DNA of 7,429 nt, from NCBI GenBank assembly GCA_902761395.1, contig CACWKJ010000049.1, positions 1 to 7,429 of the forward strand, written 5' to 3'. This document shows, piece after piece, positions 1 through 7,200 of the stretch (the first letter of the stretch is position 1; each line of letters starts with the position of its first letter). This stretch comes from an uncultured Elusimicrobium sp. (lineage in GTDB: Bacteria; Elusimicrobiota; Endomicrobiia; Endomicrobiales; Endomicrobiaceae). The notes under the pieces are model-generated. The model was not told the DNA's origin, did no database searches, and saw nothing but the letters and a program-made list of their open reading frames with translations. The position numbers and the translations under genes are program-made.

Positions 1-1219
1 CAACCAAATAAGTTAAACCGTTAGACGATGCATCCAAATAAGGGCTATCTATTTGGTAAGGATCTCCGGTTAAAACTATTTTTGTTCCGTTACCTGCTCT
101 TGAAATAATCGTTTTTACTTCATGGGGTGTCAAATTCTGAGCATCATCTATTATTATGTATTGTTTCGGCAAAGATCTTCCTCTTATATAAGTAAGAGAA
201 TCAACCTCTATTTGCCCCGACTCAAACAAATAATCAATTTTTTCATCCACTTTTGCATCTTCATGACCTTTATCCATTAAGAATTCAAGGTTATCGTTTA
301 TTGCACCCATCCAAGAAGAAAGTTTTTCTTCTTTTGTTCCGGGCAAGAAACCGATATCTTTACCCATAGGAATTATAGGTCTTGCGATATAAAGTCTTCT
401 GAATTGTCTTTCTTCAACCGTTTTTTGAAGACCGGCAGCAAGCGCAAGCAAAGTTTTTCCCGCACCCGGCAAACCTATAAGTGTAACCAATGAAATATCG
501 TCGCACAATAAAAGTTCAAAAGCAAATCTTTGTTCGATATTTAAAGGTTTTAAACCCCAAGGTTGAGAATTTATATGAAATAAAGGTTGTATAATTTTTT
601 TATCGGCAACATATTTACCCAAAGCACTTTTTGATGTTCCGTTTTCATCTTTTAAATATACAAATTCATTTGCATAAAATTCTATATTTTTAGGAACATC
701 AACTTTGCCGTTTTTATAAAATTTGTCTATTTTTTCGGGTGAAACCTGAATTTCTTTCCAGCCTCTGTAAATTTCATCTATTTTAACTTTGGATTTTTCG
801 TAATCTTGTGTTACAATATCCAAAATTTCGGCTTTTATTCTTAAGTTGATATCTTTTGTTATAAATATAACATTTTCGCCTTTTTGTTTAAGGTATAATG
901 CTATAGACAATATTTGATGATCTGATTTGGAAACGGTAAACTCTTCCGGGAACTCTACTTTATGTATCATTTCTATAACGAGAGTACCGCCGTTTTTTAA
1001 AGGAACACCTTTTGTTAATTTCCCTTTTGCTCTTAAATCATCCAATCTTCTGGAAATTAATCTTGCTCCTCTACCTCTTTCGTCGTTAAGTTTTTTAAAG
1101 TTATCTAATTCCTCAATTACAGTTAAAGGAATAACTACTTTATTCTCCTTAAAAGCAAACATTGAGTCAGGGTCGTGCAACAAAACATTTGTATCTAATA
1201 CAAAAGACTTTATAGCCAT
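1..1219 (-). CDS. PIN-domain PhoH family ATPase (PhoH2/YlaK-like), C-terminus cut by window edge
   Basis: Reading the minus strand from ATG at 1219 gives 406 uninterrupted codons to the window edge. The N-terminal ~130 residues form a PIN nuclease domain: VLDTNVLLHDP with acidic D9, the IEELDN motif (E36/E37), D100 in SKSDHQILSIA and D123 in ITKDINLRIKA. After a linker, the PhoH P-loop ATPase starts near residue 225. It shows Walker A GLPGAGKT (249-256), ARPIIPMGKDIGFLPG (279-294), Walker B IIIDDAQNLTPHE (355-367) and VLTGDPYQID (382-391). In this family the ATPase/RNA helicase is joined to a PIN RNase and acts on RNA in the cytoplasm. Family members are about 440-460 residues, so some 40-60 are missing here. 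The start is supported by an AAAGGGGG Shine-Dalgarno stretch (1225-1232) and a strong promoter upstream. Walker B reads DD where DE is usual. No PhoAT-type antitoxin ORF precedes it, so a toxin-antitoxin role is not suggested. The family call is firm; the substrate is unknown. Confidence 0.95.
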   Translation of the reverse strand, partial: MAIKSFVLDTNVLLHDPDSMFAFKENKVVIPLTVIEELDNFKKLNDERGRGARLISRRLDDLRAKGKLTKGVPLKNGGTLVIEMIHKVEFPEEFTVSKSDHQILSIALYLKQKGENVIFITKDINLRIKAEILDIVTQDYEKSKVKIDEIYRGWKEIQVSPEKIDKFYKNGKVDVPKNIEFYANEFVYLKDENGTSKSALGKYVADKKIIQPLFHINSQPWGLKPLNIEQRFAFELLLCDDISLVTLIGLPGAGKTLLALAAGLQKTVEERQFRRLYIARPIIPMGKDIGFLPGTKEEKLSSWMGAINDNLEFLMDKGHEDAKVDEKIDYLFESGQIEVDSLTYIRGRSLPKQYIIIDDAQNLTPHEVKTIISRAGNGTKIVLTGDPYQIDSPYLDASSNGLTYLV

Positions 1220-1224
1220 TCTAT

Positions 1225-1232
1225 CCCCCTTT
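1225..1232 (-). promoter_or_regulatory. Strong Shine-Dalgarno site of the phoH-like gene
   Basis: On the minus strand AAAGGGGG lies five bases upstream of the ATG at 1219. It fixes the start codon of the PIN-PhoH gene. Confidence 0.75.
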
Positions 1233-1267
1233 ATATAAACAACATTTTTTTAATATTCTTACCATAT

Positions 1268-1296
1268 ATTATAATCAATTTGTATTGAAAAATCAA
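1268..1296 (-). promoter_or_regulatory. Sigma70-type promoter of the phoH-like gene
   Basis: On the minus strand a -35 box TTGATT (1296-1291) is followed after exactly 17 bases by a perfect -10 box TATAAT (1273-1268). Transcription would start near 1261, giving a leader of about 40 bases before the ATG at 1219. A small dyad, TCAAT-4-ATTGA (1275-1288), sits in the spacer between the two boxes. That is a possible operator position, but with such short arms in AT-rich DNA it may be chance. The promoter faces away from the thioesterase promoter in the same 177-bp gap. Confidence 0.7.
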
Positions 1297-1344
1297 ATAA
1301 TAATTAAATGCACCATATACAGCAATATATTATCTTTTATTATT

Positions 1345-1369
1345 AAAAAAATTTTTTATTTTGTATAAT
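1345..1369 (+). promoter_or_regulatory. Probable promoter of the thioesterase gene (A-tract plus -10 box)
   Basis: A perfect TATAAT lies at 1364-1369 and is preceded directly by TG. The expected -35 position (about 1340-1346) holds only a weak match. An A7T6 tract (1345-1357) fills the spacer and could bend or soften the DNA. Transcription would begin near 1376, about 20 bases before the ATG at 1397. This placement argues against the in-frame TTG at 1361 being the start, because that codon overlaps the -10 region and would not be in the mRNA. Confidence 0.5.
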
Positions 1370-1385
1370 ACCAAGAAAATTATTC

Positions 1386-1389
1386 GGAG
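1386..1389 (+). promoter_or_regulatory. Shine-Dalgarno site that decides the thioesterase start
   Basis: GGAG lies seven bases before ATG 1397. No comparable site precedes the in-frame TTG at 1361, so the protein is 245 residues rather than 257. Confidence 0.7.
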
Positions 1390-1396
1390 CTTTGTT

Positions 1397-2134
1397 ATGG
1401 AAAAACTTATAAAAGAACATACAATATCAAATCACGAATGTGACAGAAACGGAAGTATAAAAATAATAGGTATATTTCATTTGTTGCAGGATATGGCTGA
1501 TGCTCATGCCGAAAAACTTAATGTAGGATACACTTTTTACAAACAAAATCATTTGGCTTGGGTAGGCAGGGCTTATCACTTAAAAATATACTCTTTGCCG
1601 AAGATTTTCGATAAAGTAATTCTCGAAACGTGGCCTTGTATAAGAACCGCCCTTATTGCAACAAGAGATTTTTTTATAAAAGATGTTAACGGAAATGTTT
1701 TGATTGCCGCTTCAAGCCAATGGGCAATGATAGATACAACAAAAATGAGACCTGTAAAACTTGACAGTTTTAATCTTACTTACGATATTTTACCGGAAAG
1801 AGCCGTGGAATCCGATTTTGCAAAAATCCAATCCCCGCAACAAATAACTTCGGAAAAGCAAATACAAATAAGAGAAGATGATATCGACAGTAACGGACAT
1901 GTAAACAATTGTGTTTACCCTATGTGGGCAATGGAAACATTTACTCAACAATTTAAACAAGATCATATTTTAGATGAAATGGAAATAAATTTTAAAAAAC
2001 CTGTTTTTATACAAGATAACATTGTAACGGCAAAAGTTCAAAACAATTCAGAAACAGATTTTACGATTTCCATAGGAACACCGGAAAAAGAAGCCGCATT
2101 GGTGAAGGCAAGCTTCAAGCAGAAGATTGGATGA
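1397..2134 (+). CDS. Bacterial acyl-ACP thioesterase (FatA/FatB-related, double hotdog)
   Basis: A 245-residue soluble enzyme of the acyl-ACP thioesterase family (PF01643), which hydrolyses acyl-ACP to a free fatty acid and ACP, ending chain elongation in the cytoplasm. The N-terminal hotdog carries the family-like stretch HECDRNGSIKIIGIFHLLQD (13-32) with a central helix, followed by AWVGRAYHLKI. The C-terminal hotdog carries the signature DIDSNGHVNN (162-171) plus YPMWAME. D164, N166 and H168 match the Asp-x-Asn-x-His active-site motif of plant FatA/FatB, and E180 is also conserved in position. Length fits bacterial members, which lack the plant transit peptide. I chose ATG 1397 because GGAG (1386-1389) lies seven bases upstream; the in-frame TTG at 1361 overlaps the promoter. 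The gene stands alone, divergent from the phoH-like gene and convergent with the acetyltransferase. Its last codons and stop lie inside an 8-bp tandem repeat. Chain-length specificity cannot be read from the sequence. Confidence 0.9.
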   Translation: MEKLIKEHTISNHECDRNGSIKIIGIFHLLQDMADAHAEKLNVGYTFYKQNHLAWVGRAYHLKIYSLPKIFDKVILETWPCIRTALIATRDFFIKDVNGNVLIAASSQWAMIDTTKMRPVKLDSFNLTYDILPERAVESDFAKIQSPQQITSEKQIQIREDDIDSNGHVNNCVYPMWAMETFTQQFKQDHILDEMEINFKKPVFIQDNIVTAKVQNNSETDFTISIGTPEKEAALVKASFKQKIG

Positions 2135-2157
2135 TTGGAAGATTAGAAGATTGGAAG
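2122..2157. repeat. 8-bp tandem repeat, unit GAAGATTG, 4.5 copies
   Basis: Units are GAAGATTG (2122-2129), GATGATTG (2130-2137), GAAGATTA (2138-2145), GAAGATTG (2146-2153) and a half unit GAAG (2154-2157). The array spans the last three codons and the stop of the thioesterase gene. The TGA stop (2132-2134) is created by the A-to-T difference in the second unit. Because eight is not a multiple of three, gain or loss of a unit would shift the frame and change the last residues. Confidence 0.85.
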
Positions 2158-2158
2158 T

Positions 2159-2193
2159 TTTTTGAAAAAATTATTTAATAATTTTTTCAAAAA
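2159..2193. terminator. AT-rich bidirectional terminator between convergent genes
   Basis: A perfect 17-bp inverted repeat has arms 2159-2175 and 2177-2193, centred on base 2176. T-runs lie in or after the stem on both strands, so it can serve both the thioesterase (plus) and the acetyltransferase (minus). The stem has only one G-C pair (G2164-C2188), so it is weak thermally. It overlaps the acetyltransferase stop codon (2171-2173). Confidence 0.6.
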
Positions 2194-2671
2194 CATAGTC
2201 GTCCATAACAAAACCGTTACCGATATCGGCAACTTGTTTTCTTATCACGACAAAACCCTTATGTTTATAAACTTCTATCGCATGATTATTGTTTTTGTTT
2301 ACCGTCAACCAAACAGATTTTAAGTTTTTTTCCTTTGCTAAGTTTTCGATAAATTCAAAAGTTTTCGAGGAAACACCTTTTCCCCTGTATTCTTTTAAAA
2401 TATAAAGTTTGCTCAAGAACAATTTTCCGGATTCTTCATGAAGTCCCGTATATCCGGCAACATTATTATCTGCTTTTATTAAAAAATAAAGATAATTATT
2501 TTTATTTACAGCTTCAAACAAAGGATTAAATGATTGAAATTTTTCTATCATATAATCTATTTGAGACTTTGATACAATTCCTTTATATGCCTCGTGCCAA
2601 ACGACATTTGCCGTATCCGCCAAAACTTTTATTTGTTTTTCCGTCACTGCTTGTTCAAAAGTTATATTCAT
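2171..2671 (-). CDS. GNAT family N-acetyltransferase
   Basis: A 166-residue single-domain GNAT enzyme, which moves acetyl from acetyl-CoA to an amine. Visible parts are an N-terminal helix pair with GIVSKSQIDYM (31-41), the VAGYTGL strand (71-77), motif A LSKLYILKEYRGKGVSS (86-102) and motif B NNNHAIEVYKHKGF (127-140). The acetyl-CoA pyrophosphate loop is R96-G97-K98-G99-V100-S101, in which the last Gly/Ala of the usual [QR]xxGx[GA] pattern is Ser. The N-terminal pattern resembles PaiA-like or broad-specificity small-molecule acetyltransferases, but the substrate is not readable. The start at 2671 is one base after the TAA of the transporter gene, and an AGGGA-type site lies inside that gene's last codons, so the two are probably translationally coupled. 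This pairing suggests it may act on a compound linked to transport, or may simply be co-transcribed. Confidence 0.85.
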   Translation of the reverse strand: MNITFEQAVTEKQIKVLADTANVVWHEAYKGIVSKSQIDYMIEKFQSFNPLFEAVNKNNYLYFLIKADNNVAGYTGLHEESGKLFLSKLYILKEYRGKGVSSKTFEFIENLAKEKNLKSVWLTVNKNNNHAIEVYKHKGFVVIRKQVADIGNGFVMDDYVFEKIIK

Positions 2672-2672
2672 T

Positions 2673-4109
2673 TTATTTTCCCTGTTTTACAAGTTTCTTT
2701 GATAACCAAAACATACTTATTCCTACAAGTATCAATGCAATTATGCTTGATAAAGTATAACTTAAGTTAAAACCGATTTTTGCATTTAATATAAACAGCA
2801 TATCTATATAAACAAAAAGTAAGCCCGGTAACAATGTAATAAAATAATTCTTTTTATTTTTATACAAATATATCGTTGCATAGAAAAATGTCGGTAAAAC
2901 TATCAATTGGTTAACAAACATAAAGTATCTCCAAACAAGAGCAAATCCGTCGGGTTGAGATTTTACCAAATAGAGTAAAAGCATAACCGCACAAAAAACA
3001 GGAATATTTATTAAAAATCGTCCGGTAACTTTCGTTTGTTTTATTTTAAATGCATCCGATAATGTTAACCTTAAAGCTCTTAAAGAAGTATCCCCTGTTG
3101 TTATAGGCAATACAACTATTGCAATTATAACTATAAAAGCCAAATACGAAGGAACAAAATGTTCCGTAATAATTTGTATTGCGGGAATTTGACCTATAAA
3201 TTTTTCGGGAACAATATGTAAGTTATAAACTGTCATTGATGCTGCAGCCCAAACCATAGCAATAAAAGATTCTACACACATCATTGCATAAAAAACTTTT
3301 CTTCCCTCTTTTTCGTGTTTAACCGTTCTTGCAATTATTGTTGACTGGGTGGAATGAAAACCTGATAACAGTCCGCAAGATATCGTCATAAAAAATATAG
3401 GTACCAAATAAAGTTTTTTGGGATGCATATTAAGATGAGTAAAATCTATTTCCTGTAAATTTACACCTTTTATAAAAAAGCCGACAACAACAAGAAGTGT
3501 TCCGATAATTAAAATAAGTCCGAGTATAGGATAGAGATTTCCTATAATTTTATCTATTGAAAACATTGTTGAAAGCATATAATAAACTATTATCGCACCG
3601 TAAATATATAAAATGGTATTGTTACTTAAAGAAAAATTAGAAACATGAAAAAACTTTGAAGCAATTAAATCTCCGGAAGTATAAACAAAAACCACCGCTA
3701 CAAGGAGCATCATTATCGCAATTATTCCGAAAAATATGTAATACCAGCTTTTTCCCAAATATTTTTGTATTAATCCTGTTACCTGCATTCCGTTATTTCT
3801 CATCGATATCATACCTGCGGCATAATCGTGAACCGCCCCCATAAGAATACAACCGAGCGGAATTAAAAGAAATGCTATAGGCCCGAACAAAATTCCTTGT
3901 ATAACACCTATAATAGGTCCCATACCGGCAATACTTAACAATTGTATCATTTGGTTTCTTTTTGTGCTTAACGGAACAAAATCAACACCGTCGTTTATTG
4001 CATAAGCCGGTGTTGGTCTGTCATCCGGTTCAAACTGTTTTTCAACATATTTCGAATATGTAAAATATCCTGCAAACAAAATTAAAAGCCCGACTAAAAA
4101 AGTAATCAT
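2673..4109 (-). CDS. cstA: CstA-family carbon starvation transporter (short form)
   Basis: A 478-residue integral inner-membrane protein with roughly 12-13 hydrophobic segments. Its first segment is residues 1-18, with no cleavable signal peptide. Family blocks (PF02554) are clear: NQMIQLLSIAGMGPIIG (52-68), ILMGAVHDYAAGMISMRNNG (88-107), CGLLSGFHSTQSTIIAR (245-261), a nearby KEGRKVFYAMM, ITTGDTSLRALRL (336-348) and VWRYFMFVNQ (392-401). E. coli CstA and BtsT are about 700 residues and take up pyruvate and/or peptides. This protein belongs to the shorter ~480-residue group, whose substrate is less certain. ATG 4109 has AGGAG (4115-4119) five bases upstream. The acetyltransferase follows after one base, forming an operon. 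Upstream lie a leader hairpin, a -10-like octamer array and a weak promoter. The gene symbol is by family only. Confidence 0.9.
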   Translation of the reverse strand: MITFLVGLLILFAGYFTYSKYVEKQFEPDDRPTPAYAINDGVDFVPLSTKRNQMIQLLSIAGMGPIIGVIQGILFGPIAFLLIPLGCILMGAVHDYAAGMISMRNNGMQVTGLIQKYLGKSWYYIFFGIIAIMMLLVAVVFVYTSGDLIASKFFHVSNFSLSNNTILYIYGAIIVYYMLSTMFSIDKIIGNLYPILGLILIIGTLLVVVGFFIKGVNLQEIDFTHLNMHPKKLYLVPIFFMTISCGLLSGFHSTQSTIIARTVKHEKEGRKVFYAMMCVESFIAMVWAAASMTVYNLHIVPEKFIGQIPAIQIITEHFVPSYLAFIVIIAIVVLPITTGDTSLRALRLTLSDAFKIKQTKVTGRFLINIPVFCAVMLLLYLVKSQPDGFALVWRYFMFVNQLIVLPTFFYATIYLYKNKKNYFITLLPGLLFVYIDMLFILNAKIGFNLSYTLSSIIALILVGISMFWLSKKLVKQGK

Positions 4110-4114
4110 TTTTA

Positions 4115-4139
4115 CTCCTAAAAATTTCTTTGAAATTTT
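4115..4139 (-). promoter_or_regulatory. Leader hairpin next to the cstA Shine-Dalgarno site
   Basis: A perfect 8-bp inverted repeat, AAAATTTC (4121-4128) and GAAATTTT (4132-4139) with a 3-base loop, ends one base before the AGGAG site (4115-4119) on the transcribed minus strand. It could place the ribosome site at the foot of a hairpin, or act as a DNA operator. The low GC makes the RNA stem weak, and chance is possible in such AT-rich DNA. Confidence 0.4.
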
Positions 4140-4140
4140 G

Positions 4141-4172
4141 AGGTATGGATGTATAGATGAATAGAGGTATAG
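4141..4172. repeat. Degenerate 8-bp tandem repeat upstream of cstA, four copies
   Basis: Units on the plus strand are AGGTATGG (4141-4148), ATGTATAG (4149-4156), ATGAATAG (4157-4164) and AGGTATAG (4165-4172). Read on the minus strand, each gives a -10-like hexamer: TATACC, TATTCA, TATACA or CATACC. The array has the same period as the one at 2122-2157 but a different unit. Both contain no C on the plus strand. Confidence 0.65.
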
Positions 4173-4194
4173 AAACGACTACTGCACGAAACAA
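4166..4194 (-). promoter_or_regulatory. Weak candidate promoter for the cstA operon
   Basis: On the minus strand TTGTTT (4194-4189) is followed after 17 bases by TATACC (4171-4166), each matching four of six consensus bases. The -10 box is the first unit met in the octamer array. It would give a leader of roughly 50 bases carrying the 4121-4139 hairpin. Other units of the array could provide alternative -10 boxes. The operon could also be read through from the large gene 146 bp upstream. Confidence 0.35.
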
Positions 4195-4204
4195 GAATAC
4201 CTTC

Positions 4205-4241
4205 AAGTTATAATTTTCTATAATTATAGATTTTACAACTT
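4205..4241 (-). terminator. Dyad after the large gene's stop, possible weak terminator or 3' end hairpin
   Basis: Outer arms 4205-4213 and 4233-4241 pair over nine positions, with one mismatch in DNA that becomes a G-U wobble in the minus-strand RNA. Inside lies the 14-bp palindrome TCTATAATTATAGA (4217-4230). The structure starts about 15 bases after the TAA of the 1053-residue gene. No U-run follows on the minus strand, so a classical intrinsic terminator is not supported. It could stabilise the 3' end or be a protein-binding dyad. Confidence 0.35.
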
Positions 4242-4255
4242 TTTGAGATAAATGT

Positions 4256-7200
4256 TTAGGCAGCGGCTAACATTGCTCTGCAGCCTGTAATAAGATCATC
4301 TTTTTTCTCTAAAGAAACTTGTCTGTTCTTATAATCATCACCATACACCAAAATTATTTCTATTATTGTATTTATTGCCACATCTCTTCTTACACCGGAT
4401 TCGGAATCAACAATTTTTCTTTCCGACATTATCTTACCTATGATATCTTTTCCGTTCATTTCTCTCTCTTGTGTATCCTCTTTGGATTTATACATAAGAT
4501 TTACTTCTTTTTTATCGTTATTATCAAGTTGTAACATCAACATATGTCCCAACAATTTTTCTAAGTTTTTATCTGTTAATCCGAACTCTTTATTTTGTTG
4601 AGATAATGCTGTCTTCGCTAATATTCTTTCTTTTATTATTTCCGTAAGATATCCCTCTTTCAATTTTTCGCTTCTGCGAATAGTATCCAATATTATTCCT
4701 ATTTCACTGTTTTCATTTATATTCAAAAGAAGATTATTCAAACTCGCCTGTATATCTTCTTTGGAATACTCCTGCAACGGTTTCGATAACTCCAATGCAG
4801 GTATTTTATTGTAATCTACGTTGTATATTATTCTTTCCATATCCGTTGTAGTAAGCTCTCCCCATCTCAAATTCATTTTAATTTTACCTAAGAATAATGC
4901 TGCAAATTCTCTTTGAACGGTTTTTATATTTCTTTGTTTAACAAAATGCTCTATTAAAATATCCACACCAATCATTATAGGCTTATCGGAAGTTATTATC
5001 TCTTTTTCTATACTGTCGGGTTCCGTTAAAATTTCTTTTATTTCCACTTCATCGCCAACACCGTAATCTTTTATTTTTATACCGTCTTTATCTCTTATTA
5101 TTTCTCCGGATATTCCCATTGCTTCATAATCAGGCATATCTTCTTTTGATTTATCTATTTTATCCAAATAGATTTCTATACCGTTCTGTCTTAAATCGGA
5201 TATAAATTCTTCGCTTAAATTTAATTTCTTGAATTGTGCTTCCGTTATAACTTTTCTCATTCTTCCTTTTTCTATCGCTGTTTTCAATTTATCCAAATCC
5301 GTTTCACCCATGCTTTCCAAACCGATTATCGTCTTTTGTCCGAACATTATTCCCATTGCTCTGTTTATTTCCAAACATGATAACATAAAATCTTTTTCTT
5401 CCCGTTCGTTTTTCCCGTACAATTCCATGGCACCTATTTCCAACACACCTTCATTCATACCTATTCCTTGTCCGTTTCTTACTATTATTCCGTCGGTTTC
5501 TATTTCTCCGGATAAGGAGAGTATTGATCTTATTTCTTCTTTTAATTGTTCACTTTCGTGTATTGCATTAACTACTTTTAGTCTTGAAATACCTTTTGCT
5601 CCGTATACTAAAGTTCTGCCAACCTTTATTTTGTATATACTTGCATCTTCCGCTTTTATACCGGTATTTATCAATTCATACTTATCTTGTAATTGTTCTA
5701 TATCTTCCGAGATATAAATATTTATTAAGTTTGATTCTTCCGATTGTTGCTCTGCAGTTTCCAAAATATCCATTAATTGTTCTATTTCTGTTGATTTAAC
5801 ATTTTTATAATTTACGGCTACATGTTGTGCAATCGCCGATTTTGTCCTGATAAGAACACTTACAATCTTATCCATCTTCAAGAGAGATACAAAGTTAAAC
5901 AAAGAACTGTCAAATATACCTCTGACTAACTTAACCATAGCAGACTTGGACATTTTTAATTTTTGAGGATCCGGCAATGCATCGTCCGTAAATTCAGGAT
6001 CGAGATCCGAATACAAAATAATTTTATCGGGATCAATATTATATTGTTCCATTAAAACATTTTTATGCTTTTGACTTACAACTATAAAATAATCGGAACC
6101 GGCATGTTTTTTAGAAAATTCTTCCGAACGGAATCTTTCTATAAGTTCCGGTTCTACATCAAAATCTTCAAGTATTTTTTCATAATCCTGCCCTAAAGCA
6201 AGAGATGCATCGGTGTTCTTTTCTGATAAAGGTAACAATCCTGCAGAAACCACCGAAATATTATCCACACCTAATTTAGACAATCTGTCTTCAAACAACA
6301 AATGAGAAACAGCACTTCTGTTTATATTTGCCGTACATATAAAGCACACTTGTCTTCTGTTATTTTCTTCAATATCCGTTCTTAACCTCGATACGGCATC
6401 AGTGTTTTCGGTACGATCCTGTTTCTTAGAATATTCCAAACGTGTCAAAACTTCCGCTGTTTTAACCATTCCGTCTAAAGACAATGAGAATGTATTTCTG
6501 AAAAACTTTACAAGTCCTTTACTTTCCAATTTTGTAATTAAATTATCTTTTACCATCATAAAACGGTTAGGATTTGAAAGCAATCTTTTCATTGTAGAAA
6601 AGAATCTCATTTCATCTTCAAGAGAACCGTTATCATTGAAATATTGATTAAAAGTATCTTGGTTTTGTATATTCAAACAATCGTATGTTCCGAAAACGAA
6701 TACAATTTTGTCCCAAAGTTCGGGATGTTGCTGTATATATTCAAGTTCTTCTCTTGTTTTAAACGAAAAATCGTGTGAAAATAAGTTTTTCGGTAAGAAG
6801 AATACTATTTTCTTATTATAATCCATACATAATCTTCTTACGTTGTCCATATACTCTTCGGTCGTCTTTGCAGAATATTCTTTCCCGTAAAAATATTCGT
6901 AACCTCTTTCCCAGGAAATCAAATTATTTCTTTCACAAATACCGCGGACTAAATTTACTTTTCTTTTTGATCCGTCAAAAACAGGAACATAACTCAATCC
7001 CAATGCAAAGCCGAAACTGTCTTCAACATATTTGTTTTCTCTTTCATAATAATCTTTGTGCATAAAGAACGTATATCCGCTTGTTCTTGATCTATACTTT
7101 TCAATACCTTCATTATTTCTAAAATCTTTTCTTTTTAATTTTCCGAGATATTTAACAAGATCGTAAATTGAAATAAATTCCGCACCGTTAAGTTTTGCCT

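Noticed and set aside
927..1238. Plus-strand ORF of 103 codons
   Set aside because: It lies antisense to the PIN domain of the phoH-like gene, whose motifs are unmistakable; no ribosome site or recognisable product.
1361..1396. TTG start adding 12 residues to the thioesterase
   Set aside because: It overlaps the TATAAT box and lacks a ribosome site, while ATG 1397 has GGAG at seven bases.
1..1396. PhoAT-PhoH2 toxin-antitoxin module
   Set aside because: No small ORF overlaps or directly precedes the phoH-like start on the minus strand; that stretch is a promoter and the divergent thioesterase gene.
2530..2760. Plus-strand ORF of 76 codons
   Set aside because: Antisense to the acetyltransferase start and the CstA end.
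3656..3844. Plus-strand ORF of 62 codons
   Set aside because: Antisense to the transmembrane core of CstA; no support.
2122..4172. CRISPR or transposon ends
   Set aside because: The repeats are 8-bp tandem arrays with no spacers; there are no transposase remnants and no matching inverted ends around the genes.
4319..4534. Plus-strand ORF of 71 codons
   Set aside because: Antisense to the C-terminus of the large protein; hydrophobic only because the sense strand is rich in Lys, Asp and Glu.
5229..5799. Two plus-strand ORFs of 162 and 71 codons
   Set aside because: Both are antisense to the large protein; composition is rich in Ser, Ile, Leu and Pro, as expected from reading Asp/Glu/Lys-rich coding DNA backwards.
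6402..7065. Plus-strand ORFs of 81 and 96 codons
   Set aside because: Antisense shadows of the large gene, including its N-terminal region; no start signals or family motifs.
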